Source: Collinsella sp. TF05-9AC
Lineage (GTDB): Bacteria; Actinomycetota; Coriobacteriia; Coriobacteriales; Coriobacteriaceae
DNA length: 64,000 nt
NCBI RefSeq assembly: GCF_003438495.1
Contig: NZ_QSSH01000001.1
Location: 31,398 to 95,397, forward strand
Direction: 5' to 3'
This document shows, piece by piece, positions 30,055 through 36,999 of this stretch (its first letter is position 1; the number at the start of each line of letters is the position of its first letter). The position numbers and the translations under genes are program-made. The notes below the pieces were generated by a model. The model was not told the DNA's origin. It did no database searches and saw only the letters and a list, made by a program, of their open reading frames with translations.

Positions 30055-30088
30055 AACCCCGAGCTCACACGAGCTCGGGGCCTTTTTC
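30055..30088 (+). terminator. Rho-independent terminator downstream of the enoate reductase-like gene
   Basis: ACCCCGAGCTC / GAGCTCGGGG with an ACAC loop is followed by CCTTTTT. It probably ends the transcript starting at 27954. Confidence 0.88.
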
Positions 30089-30184
30089 GTCTGGATTGGG
30101 GACGCATAGCCGGACGAAAGCGTGTTGCGTTTGGCGTAAAACCATACGAAAGTGCAATTTGCGTCTTATTTCCGAACGTAAAAC

Positions 30185-30237
30185 AGACGAAAACCGTTTA
30201 CGTCTGCTTTAAATCCGTACGAAAACGGTTTTCGTCT
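30185..30237. repeat. 14-bp inverted repeat in a run of GTACGAAA/GACGAAA words
   Basis: AGACGAAAACCGTT (30185-30198) and AACGGTTTTCGTCT (30224-30237) are perfect reverse complements. Between 30110 and 30240 the words CGTACGAAA, GGACGAAA and TACGTCTG recur. It ends 20 nt before the ATPase stop on the opposite strand and could serve as its terminator or be part of a REP-type repeat. Confidence 0.55.
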
Positions 30238-30256
30238 TGCAGGGCAGTTGCCGTTT

Positions 30257-31348
30257 CTACAGTTCAACTTCCAGTTCGGCTTTGTGTTCGCAGAGGTAGT
30301 CGCGCATGTAGGGGATGGCAAATGAGACCTTGCCGTACGAAGGAGCCTCGATAATCGATTCTCTTAACAGGCGGCTGCGGACGGAGCTCACCTGTTGAGG
30401 CGTTTTGTTTAGGGCATCGGCAACCATGCTGGTCGAGCTCGTCTGCCCCAAAGACGCCATGCTCAGCAGATAAGCGATGCACGTGGGCGGAATGCGCTGC
30501 AGCGCGGGCTCAATCACCATGGCGCAGAAGCGTTCGCGTGCCGTTGCAATGCCACGCTCGGCTTCTTCTTCTCCAATAATCGCTGTATGTGCGCGTCTTG
30601 CCAACTGCCATGCGTAGTATCCAACGAGTTGGATCATGAAAGGATAGCCTTGCGTTGCCTCGGCAAGTTGGCCGGCAATACCTGGCTGCAACTCCATGCC
30701 AGACGCTTCAATGGTTTCCTCGAGGGAGTACGACACTTCGGTTACTGCCACAGCCTTCAGATCAAAGGGGAGGGCACGGCGCAAAAACGTAAGTGTCTTT
30801 CCGTTGATGATGCTTTCAATCATCGAAGGCAGCCCAGCAAAAACAAAGGCGATATCAAGGTCTTCGCCGATAACCTGCTGAATCGCAATGGAGAGCGTTC
30901 GGACCTCATCGAGCTCTGCGTCTTGAACCTCGTCGAGAGTGATGAGCAGGCCATTTCCATTCTTGGATATTGTCTGTCTCATGGCGTCGCGTAGCGATGG
31001 GCCGATTCGCTCAATGTCTATGCTGCCGATGGATATGCCAGCTACGGTGGGCTCAAATCTGGCGTGCTTGGCCTGGAATTTGGGCTGCAGCTGTTCGAGA
31101 ATGCGCTGGCAAAGTCCCTCGGTTGCGACCTCTTTTATGACCGTCCAGCCACGGCTTTGCGCCAAACGTGAGCACTCGTCAAGGAGGACCGTCTTGCCCG
31201 TTCCACGGACGCCGGCTATGCGCATTAGGCGCCCAGGGGCACCAGGCCCGTTGATGAGGCCTTCACTGAATTCTTCAAGTACATCTTCGCGGCCGATAAT
31301 CGTGGGAGGTGTTTTACCTGCTGTGGGCTTAAAAGGGTTTGTTTGCAT
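30257..31348 (-). CDS. Orphan AAA+ ATPase of the Cdc6/ORC-like or AAA_16 type
   Basis: This 363-residue cytoplasmic protein has Walker A GVRGTGKT (about residues 46-53), Walker B LLITLDEVQD (about 133-142), a sensor-like FVFAGLPS, and a C-terminal winged-helix-like region (LLSMASLGQTSSTSMVADALNKTPQQVSSVRSRLLRES). This layout recalls archaeal-type STAND/Orc ATPases found alone in bacterial genomes; the function is unknown. The ATG at 31348 is used since AAAGGTGG precedes it; a GTG 9 nt earlier overlaps that site. A run of 10-bp tandem repeats sits directly upstream, in the promoter region. Confidence 0.8.
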   Translation of the reverse strand: MQTNPFKPTAGKTPPTIIGREDVLEEFSEGLINGPGAPGRLMRIAGVRGTGKTVLLDECSRLAQSRGWTVIKEVATEGLCQRILEQLQPKFQAKHARFEPTVAGISIGSIDIERIGPSLRDAMRQTISKNGNGLLITLDEVQDAELDEVRTLSIAIQQVIGEDLDIAFVFAGLPSMIESIINGKTLTFLRRALPFDLKAVAVTEVSYSLEETIEASGMELQPGIAGQLAEATQGYPFMIQLVGYYAWQLARRAHTAIIGEEEAERGIATARERFCAMVIEPALQRIPPTCIAYLLSMASLGQTSSTSMVADALNKTPQQVSSVRSRLLRESIIEAPSYGKVSFAIPYMRDYLCEHKAELEVEL

Positions 31349-31360
31349 GTGAGCCACCTT

Positions 31361-31450
31361 TGCTCAAGATATAGCAAGATATAGCAAAGTATAGCAAGAT
31401 ATAGCAAAGTATAGCAAGATATAGCAAAGTATAGTGAGATATAGCAAAGT
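31361..31450. repeat. 10-bp tandem repeat array upstream of the AAA+ ATPase gene
   Basis: Nine 10-bp units run without gaps, alternating ATAGCAAGAT and ATAGCAAAGT, so the higher-order period is 20 bp. The first unit (31361) and the seventh (ATAGTGAGAT, 31431) are degenerate. The array begins 13 nt upstream of the ATPase ATG on the minus strand. Its period near one helical turn suggests iterated protein-binding sites or a copy-number-variable promoter spacer. Confidence 0.9.
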
Positions 31451-31576
31451 AAGCGTTACTCGCGGGTTTTGCGGTGGTGCTATTTTCCAAATGCCGCGCG
31501 GATAAAGCGCTGGGCGAACAGCTTGTTGGCAACTCACGAGGGCTCGGGGTGCCAATTTGGGGTGCAGTAGTGCTGC

Positions 31577-31736
31577 GCCACGAAAAGGGCCTATCTACTA
31601 CGTTTAAGCCGCAGGGGTCAACCATAGTCGGCTTTTTCGAAAATCGACAAGCTGTCTACCTGCGGTTTTGTTTTCACGGTTTTCGGTATGGCCGAGGCTA
31701 TCCGTGTTAACGTAGTAGATGGGCCACTTTTGTGGC
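31577..31736. repeat. MITE-like element with ~31-bp imperfect terminal inverted repeats
   Basis: The left end (GCCACGAAAAGGGCC then TATCTACTACGTTTAA) and the right end (TTAACGTAGTAGAT then GGGCCACTTTTGTGGC) are imperfect reverse complements. The interior contains a smaller pairing of GGCTTTTTCG and CGGTTTTCGG type words. With the tandem array it makes up most of the 522-bp gap between the ATPase and GntR genes; no gene was found there. Confidence 0.65.
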
Positions 31737-31870
31737 AAGGGGGCCGATCTGCGGGCCAGGGTAGCTAAAAGAGCCCCGTCCCAAAAAGACTGATTGGGAG
31801 CTGGGGCGTGTCGATGCGATAGTATTACGTGGTGATATTCGACAAACCGTGGGCTTCATCCGAGGGCTTT

Positions 31871-32563
31871 ATGGAACAACACCAGCATTATCAGAGCCTG
31901 CAAGACCAGGCATACAACGCATTGCGCTCCAAGATCATCTATGCCGAGCTCAAGCCTGGCACGCGCCTTTCGGCGATTGGTCTGGAAAAGGAGACGGGAA
32001 TCGGGCGCACGCCCATTCGCGAGTCCTTTGTGCGCCTGCGTGAGCAGGAGCTGGTGGAAACGCGTCCCAAAAGCGGCACTTATGTCTCAAAAATCAGCAT
32101 GGAGCGCGCCGAGAACGCCTGTTTCTTGCGCGAGAAGCTCGAGAGAAGCGTGCTCATTAAATGTTGTTCGGCTGCTACGCCCGAGCAAAAGCAGCGGCTT
32201 GAGCAGATTCTTGCCGAGTCCGAGTCACTCGACCATAGCGAAACACGTCGCTTTTTCGATCTGGACAACTTGTTCCATGAGACATGTTTTGAGATTGCCG
32301 ATCGTCACATGTTGTGGGATTGGATGAAGAGCATCAACACGCATTTTGAGCGATACAACTGGTTGCGTATGGTGTCGCAGGATCTGGATTGGGAGCCGAT
32401 TCGTCGGCAGCATCGCCGGATTCTCGAGGCCATTAAGAGGGGCGATACCGATGCGGCGAGTTATCTGGCAGAGACGCACTTGCACCTGATGCCCGAGGAG
32501 CAGGGCCCGGTTATCGCCTTGCATCCCGACTACTTTGAGCTGCCTAAAGACTCGTCTATCTAG
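31871..32563 (+). CDS. GntR-family (FadR/FCD subfamily) transcriptional regulator
   Basis: This 230-residue regulator has an N-terminal winged helix (YNALRSKIIYAELKPGTRLSAIGLEKETGIGRTPIRESFVRL, residues about 14-60) and an all-helical FCD ligand domain with metal-ligand-like residues (FHETCFE, HRRILEAI, AETHLHL). FCD members usually sense small organic acids such as sugar acids or lactate. The ATG at 31871 follows GAGGG. The closest metabolic genes are the hexuronate and lactate loci some kilobases away; no direct target is visible. Confidence 0.85.
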   Translation: MEQHQHYQSLQDQAYNALRSKIIYAELKPGTRLSAIGLEKETGIGRTPIRESFVRLREQELVETRPKSGTYVSKISMERAENACFLREKLERSVLIKCCSAATPEQKQRLEQILAESESLDHSETRRFFDLDNLFHETCFEIADRHMLWDWMKSINTHFERYNWLRMVSQDLDWEPIRRQHRRILEAIKRGDTDAASYLAETHLHLMPEEQGPVIALHPDYFELPKDSSI

Positions 32564-32688
32564 CCCATCATCGCATCTGCTCGAGACGTAAAAACGACGC
32601 TGCTCACCTACAGCGTTTTGCAACCGAGATTTTTAAAAAAATGCCTAAAATGGCTCAGACTGCTGACAATTGGGAAACGGGGTGCGCC

Positions 32689-33711
32689 ATGGCGCAGATG
32701 AGAATCAAGGACATTGCCGCCGAGGCGGGCGTGAGCCCGGCCACGGTCTCGCGCTATCTCAACAACCGCCCCGGGCAGATGACCGAGGAAACCCGCGCTC
32801 GCATCGCGGCGGTTATCGAGCGCACCGGCTATCGCCCACGTGCTGCCGCGCGCAATCTGCGCAGCTCACGCACCAACCTCATCGGCGTGATTCTGGCCGA
32901 CATCGCCAACCCGTTCTCGAGCGCTATGCTTGAAGGACTTTCCGCCAGCGCCGCCGCGCGCGGCTGCTCGCTCATGACGGCCATTAGCGGCAACGATCCC
33001 GCCAAGGAGGCCGAGTCGCTCACCAGACTTATCGATGCCGGCGTGGACGGCCTGGTCGTCAACACCTGCGGAGGCAACGACAAGGCGATCGCCGCGGCCG
33101 CGGGACGCCTGCCCGTTGTGCTGCTCGACCGCGACGTTGCCGACGGCGGTGTCGATCTGGTGACATCTAACAACCGTGAGCTGGTCGCCGGCCTGGTAGA
33201 CGCCTTGACCGCCGCTGGCAGCGAGCGCCTGTGCCTGCTCACCGAGGCAAGCGACGACAGCCCCGTGCGTCGAGAGCGCGCCGAGGCCTTTACCGACGAG
33301 CTGTCGCGCCGCGGACTTGCGGGCGAGGTTGTCACCCTGGCCGACGGTGGCGCCACGGGCATCGGCCGCTTGGACGAGACCATCCGCGGCTATGCAGGCA
33401 AAAAGCTCGGCCTCATTGCCGTCAACGGTCTGGTCTTCCTGCGTCTGACCGAGGCGCTGGCGCAGCTTGGTCCCTCGCTGCCGGCGGGGCTCAAGATCGC
33501 GACGTTTGACGACTACCCCTGGAACCATGTGCTCTTTGGCGGCGTGACCACGGCCGCGCAGGACACCCTCACCATTGCCGAGCGCGTGGTCGAGCGCCTC
33601 TCCGAGCGCATCGACGTTGTTACCACCACCGTGGGCGAGGCCGCAAAGCTGGCGCCCAAACGCATCGAGGTCCCCGGCCACATCGAACACCGCGCTTCCA
33701 CCTCGCGCTAG
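32689..33711 (+). CDS. LacI-family transcriptional regulator (KdgR-like)
   Basis: This 340-residue regulator has the LacI helix-turn-helix (RIKDIAAEAGVSPATVSRYLNNRPGQMTEETR), a hinge helix (AARNLRSSRTNLIGVILADIANPFSS) and a sugar-binding domain. In style it resembles KdgR-type members that sense 2-keto-3-deoxygluconate, which would fit the uxa operon 6 kb upstream, but that is a guess. ATG 32689 has only a weak ribosome site; the open frame reaches 32641. It follows the GntR gene by 125 nt. Confidence 0.85.
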   Translation: MAQMRIKDIAAEAGVSPATVSRYLNNRPGQMTEETRARIAAVIERTGYRPRAAARNLRSSRTNLIGVILADIANPFSSAMLEGLSASAAARGCSLMTAISGNDPAKEAESLTRLIDAGVDGLVVNTCGGNDKAIAAAAGRLPVVLLDRDVADGGVDLVTSNNRELVAGLVDALTAAGSERLCLLTEASDDSPVRRERAEAFTDELSRRGLAGEVVTLADGGATGIGRLDETIRGYAGKKLGLIAVNGLVFLRLTEALAQLGPSLPAGLKIATFDDYPWNHVLFGGVTTAAQDTLTIAERVVERLSERIDVVTTTVGEAAKLAPKRIEVPGHIEHRASTSR

Positions 33712-33716
33712 TTTGT

Positions 33717-33753
33717 GTGATAATATATAGACAATGTCATACAGGAGGTATCC
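33717..33753 (+). promoter_or_regulatory. Promoter/operator of the MNT-HEPN module
   Basis: A TGTGATAATAT stretch resembles an extended -10 box. It is followed by the odd palindrome GACA-A-TGTC (33730-33738) and a strong AGGAGGT ribosome site. The palindrome is placed as expected for autoregulation by the DinJ-like domain of the antitoxin. Confidence 0.45.
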
Positions 33754-34248
33754 ATGGCTGCGTCTGTGCTGAGTGTGCGAGTGGACTCGTCAATTAAAGA
33801 CTCATTTGCCGAGCTGTGCGAAGAACTTGGCATGTCTTCATCTGTTGCGGTCAATATGTTTATGAGACAGATGCTGCGCGAGCGTTCGCTGCCGTTTGTT
33901 CCTTCACTCGGTAAAAGCTCTGCGAGCGAAAGCGTCTCGGCGGGCATTTTAGATACTGCCCAGATTGAGTCCGCAGTCCGCGAGGCAGCCAGCTCGATTC
34001 CTGCTATCAAAAGCGTGATTCTTTTTGGTTCGTATGCTCGTGGCGAGGCACATGCCGATAGTGATATTGACTTGCGTCTCGAAGTCGATCGTGAGCAGGG
34101 CTTTGGTCTTTTCGCGTTGTCGGCGTTTGGTGAGGCGGTGCGCAAAGAAACCGGGAGGCAGGTTGACCTCGTCTCGAGCGACCATCTTGATGACGATCTT
34201 GCCGCGGTAATCGAGCGCGAAGGAGTGATCCTTTATGATCGCGCGTAA
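33754..34248 (+). CDS. mntA: MNT-type antitoxin fused to an N-terminal RelB/DinJ-like domain
   Basis: This 164-residue protein has two parts. Residues 1-50 (VLSVRVDSSIKDSFAELCEELGMSSSVAVNMFMRQML) resemble the ribbon-helix-helix domain of RelB/DinJ antitoxins. Residues about 75-164 form a minimal nucleotidyltransferase with the active-site pattern GSYARGEAHADSDIDL and a later D (VDLVSS). MNT antitoxins silence HEPN toxins by adding nucleotides next to the HEPN active site. The fusion to a DNA-binding-type domain is unusual. The toxin gene overlaps its end by 14 nt. Confidence 0.85.
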   Translation: MAASVLSVRVDSSIKDSFAELCEELGMSSSVAVNMFMRQMLRERSLPFVPSLGKSSASESVSAGILDTAQIESAVREAASSIPAIKSVILFGSYARGEAHADSDIDLRLEVDREQGFGLFALSAFGEAVRKETGRQVDLVSSDHLDDDLAAVIEREGVILYDRA

Positions 34249-34606
34249 GTCAGACGGTCTCCGCGCCCAAGAGGTTTTGGAGGCCATCTCCGAAACGAAC
34301 GAGCGCATCAAGGCTTTTGATATCACCGAGGACCAGTTTCTGCATGCGAATGACGTACGGACGAGGGCGTTGGCGGACTCCCTTTTGATGTGTGCGCTTA
34401 GGGTGACGGAAGAAGCGGGCAAATTGTCGGAACGCTCGCAGCGGCTTCATCCCGAAATCGAATGGCGTGGAATTGTCGGCATGAGAAATTATCTTGCGCA
34501 TGATTACGGCAATGTCGACCGCTCGGTTGTTTGGGATGCGGTGACGATGGAGTTCCCCACGCTGGAACGAGCCTGTAGACAAATTGTCTCCGAATCTGAA
34601 CGCTAG
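34235..34606 (+). CDS. hepT: HEPN-domain toxin (DUF86 family)
   Basis: This 123-residue helical protein has the HEPN ribonuclease motif Rx4-6H as MRNYLAHDYG near residue 86. The R, H and Y positions match those of HepT toxins; the Tyr (HDY) is the residue usually modified by the MNT partner. It overlaps the antitoxin gene by 14 nt and has an AAGGAG site inside that gene, so the pair is translationally coupled. Together they form a HepT/MntA-type toxin-antitoxin module. Confidence 0.87.
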   Translation: MIARKSDGLRAQEVLEAISETNERIKAFDITEDQFLHANDVRTRALADSLLMCALRVTEEAGKLSERSQRLHPEIEWRGIVGMRNYLAHDYGNVDRSVVWDAVTMEFPTLERACRQIVSESER

Positions 34607-34740
34607 CCGCTCGTTCGCAACTGCCTGTTCGCGCACGTTTTTTGAGCGCTTGATACGCTTTAACCCTGCGGAAACATTTTTCTGCGATAGTATCTGCGAT
34701 ATAGACCAGTCGAAACCCGCCCGAAAGAAAGGGGAGCGAC

Positions 34741-36078
34741 ATGAACCAGCAGAACATCGATTACGTACTCCGCTCCGTAGAGCAGCGCGACATCCGCTTT
34801 GTGCGTCTGTGGTTTGTCGACATTCTCGGCCGCCTCAAGAACTTTGCCATTAGCCCCGAGGACCTCGAGGTCGCTTTTGAGGAGGGTATTGGCTTTGACG
34901 GCTCCGCCATCGAGGGCTTTGCTACGCCCGAGGAAGCCGACATGCTGGCGTTTCCCGATGCTTCGACCTTCCAGATTCTGCCGTGGCGCCCGAGCCACAA
35001 CGGCGTCGCCCGTGTGTTCTGCGACGTGTGCACTCCCGATCGCAAGCCGTTTGCCGGCGACCCGCGCGATGCCCTGCGCCGCATGTTCCGCAAGGCCGAG
35101 AAGGCTGGCTATCTGCTCAACGTGGGCGCCGAGCTGGAGTATTACTACTTCCCCGACGAGCATACCCCTGAGCCGCTCGACAATGTGGGCTACTTCGATC
35201 TTTCGGTGAGCGATGCCGCTCGCGACCTGCGTCGCAACACGGTCCTCACGCTCGAGAAGATGTCCGTGCCCGTGGAGTACACCTTCCACGCCGCCGGTCG
35301 CTCGCAGCACGGTATGAGCCTGCGCCACGCCGAGGCCCTGAGCATGTCCGACGCCATCACCACGGCCAAGCTCATCATTAAGCAGCAGGCTTACGAGAGC
35401 GGGTGCCACGCCTCCTTTATGCCCAAGCCGCTGGCGGGCGAGGACGGCAGCGCTATGTTCCTGTGCCAGTCGCTATTCGACCACGACGGCAACAACGTCT
35501 TTTGGGGCGAGGACGACGAGAAGTATCACCTCTCCGATATCGCCAAGCACTACATGGCCGGCATTCTGGCACACGCGCGCGAGATCAGCGCTATCACTAA
35601 CCCCACGGTCAACTCGTACAAGCGCATCACCACGGGCGGCGATTCCGTGCCGCAGTACGCCACGTGGGGCCTGCGCAACCGCGCGAGCATGGTCCGCATT
35701 CCGGTCTACAAGCCCGGCAAGCAGCTGTCCACGCGCATCGAGCTTCGTAGCCCCGACCCCATGGCCAACCCGTACCTGGTCAACGCCGTCACGCTGGCGG
35801 CTGGTCTGGACGGCATCGAGCGCAAGCTGGAACTCCCGCCCGAGGCAACGGCCGAGACGCTCAAGCTTACCGACCGTCAGATGCTCGAGGCCGGCTACAC
35901 GCCGCTGCCGCGCTCGCTCAAAGAGGCGCTCGACGTGTTTGAGGACTCGCAGTTTATGAAGGATGCCCTCGGCGAGCACATCCACAGCTTCTTCCTCAAA
36001 AAGAAGCGCGACGAGTGGCATAAGTTTGAGTCTACGATCACCGAGTGGGAGATCAAGCACTACCTGGCGAACTCCTAA
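34741..36078 (+). CDS. Glutamine synthetase-like protein (GSI fold) with altered metal-ligand residues
   Basis: This 445-residue protein has the full GSI length and retains the grasp domain (DGSAIEGF), ELEYYYF (E131, E133), FMPKPLAG, NRASMVRIP and RIELRSPDP (E334). Three metal ligands of true glutamine synthetase are changed. The canonical HHEVAPGQHE stretch reads FHAAGRSQHG, so both Glu become A184 and G191, and the His of NGSGMH becomes F240 (DGSAMF). This removes most of the n1 site and one n2 ligand. It may be a pseudoenzyme, a regulator, or a ligase with other chemistry. A GlnR-like gene follows 50 nt later, so nitrogen control remains the likely context. Confidence 0.85.
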   Translation: MNQQNIDYVLRSVEQRDIRFVRLWFVDILGRLKNFAISPEDLEVAFEEGIGFDGSAIEGFATPEEADMLAFPDASTFQILPWRPSHNGVARVFCDVCTPDRKPFAGDPRDALRRMFRKAEKAGYLLNVGAELEYYYFPDEHTPEPLDNVGYFDLSVSDAARDLRRNTVLTLEKMSVPVEYTFHAAGRSQHGMSLRHAEALSMSDAITTAKLIIKQQAYESGCHASFMPKPLAGEDGSAMFLCQSLFDHDGNNVFWGEDDEKYHLSDIAKHYMAGILAHAREISAITNPTVNSYKRITTGGDSVPQYATWGLRNRASMVRIPVYKPGKQLSTRIELRSPDPMANPYLVNAVTLAAGLDGIERKLELPPEATAETLKLTDRQMLEAGYTPLPRSLKEALDVFEDSQFMKDALGEHIHSFFLKKKRDEWHKFESTITEWEIKHYLANS

Positions 36079-36128
36079 TCGCGCTGGCTTGTTCCAGTAC
36101 GATTGAGCTCATTTCTTTGGAGGCCGAT

Positions 36129-36791
36129 ATGTCCGAAAAGAGTGCCCTGTTCATGGCGCGCACGACGCGCTTCCACGAGTTTGCCCGCAGCTTGACGACC
36201 ACCCTGGGTGTCGAGGTGAGCCTGGCAACCCCCGATTCGCCGACTGCGGCGCACGACTTTGACCTGCTGATTCTCGATTCCGATGGCATCCGCAGCGACC
36301 GCATCGATCAGATTGCCAAGTGGCTTGACGATCGTGGCGGCGTCCCCATGTTGGTGATTGTCGACGACGAGGCGCTCGGCACCCTGCGTCTGCCGAACCA
36401 CGCGCATGCCGACTTTGTATGCCCCACGGCGACGCCCAACGAGCTCAAGGCTCGTGCGCAGCGCCTGATGGGCGAGGAGGAGACCGTCACCGCCGACGAT
36501 GTGCTCAACATCGATAACCTCGAGATCAACCTGGCCACCTACCAGGTGACGCTCGATAACGAGCCCATCGACCTGACGCTGATGGAGTACTCGCTGCTGA
36601 GCTTTTTGGCGACGCATCCCAACCGCGCCTACAGCCGCGAGGTGTTGCTGCACCGCGTGTGGGGCTTTGAGTACTGCGGCGGCACGCGCACCGTCGACGT
36701 GCACATTCGACGCATCCGCTCCAAGGTGGGCCCGCAGATCGCGGCGCACATCACCACCGTCCGTGGCGTGGGTTATCTGTTTAAGGACTAG
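36129..36791 (+). CDS. OmpR/PhoB-type winged-helix regulator, GlnR-like
   Basis: This 220-residue protein has an N-terminal receiver-like domain (about 1-115) that lacks the usual acidic cluster at its start, with one candidate acceptor in LLILDSDG. It has a C-terminal DNA-binding wing domain (YQVTLDNEPIDLTLMEYSLLSFLATHPNRAYSREVLLHRVWG, then TRTVDVHIRRIRSKVG). No histidine kinase is adjacent. An orphan OmpR-type regulator with a degenerate receiver next to glnA is the pattern of actinobacterial GlnR, the global nitrogen regulator. The ATG at 36129 follows TTGGAGG. Confidence 0.82.
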   Translation: MSEKSALFMARTTRFHEFARSLTTTLGVEVSLATPDSPTAAHDFDLLILDSDGIRSDRIDQIAKWLDDRGGVPMLVIVDDEALGTLRLPNHAHADFVCPTATPNELKARAQRLMGEEETVTADDVLNIDNLEINLATYQVTLDNEPIDLTLMEYSLLSFLATHPNRAYSREVLLHRVWGFEYCGGTRTVDVHIRRIRSKVGPQIAAHITTVRGVGYLFKD

Positions 36792-36795
36792 ATTT

Positions 36796-36828
36796 CCACC
36801 ACAAAGGGGACAGGCACCTTCGTGGTGG
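36796..36828. repeat. Family D palindrome, copy 1 (CCACCACAAAGG...CCTTCGTGGTGG)
   Basis: A 33-bp hairpin lies 4 nt after the glnR-like stop: 12-bp arms around GGACAGGCA, followed by TTTTG. Near-identical copies occur at 48415, 50006, 50968 and 60519. It may double as a terminator. Confidence 0.8.
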
Positions 36829-36946
36829 TTTTGCCGCATGCGTGGATCCCTTTCGAGTTTGCAGCAGAACTTAAGCCTTCCTAAAAGATTGCGTTCTCAT
36901 ACACGTTCGCCCGCATATTGGGGTACAACTCAACGTGAACAATGAT

Positions 36947-36970
36947 GGCCCGCCACATGTTTGGCGGGCC
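36947..36970 (+). terminator. Hairpin 30 nt before htrA
   Basis: GGCCCGCCA / TGGCGGGCC with a 6-nt loop, followed by TTTGGTT. It lies in the htrA leader. It could be a terminator for read-through from glnR, or an attenuator. Confidence 0.55.
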
Positions 36971-36999
36971 TTTGGTTATTTGACGAAAGGATCGCAGCT

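Noticed and set aside
31361..31450. Tandem repeats considered as a CRISPR array
   Set aside because: Units are 10 bp with no spacers and no cas genes nearby.
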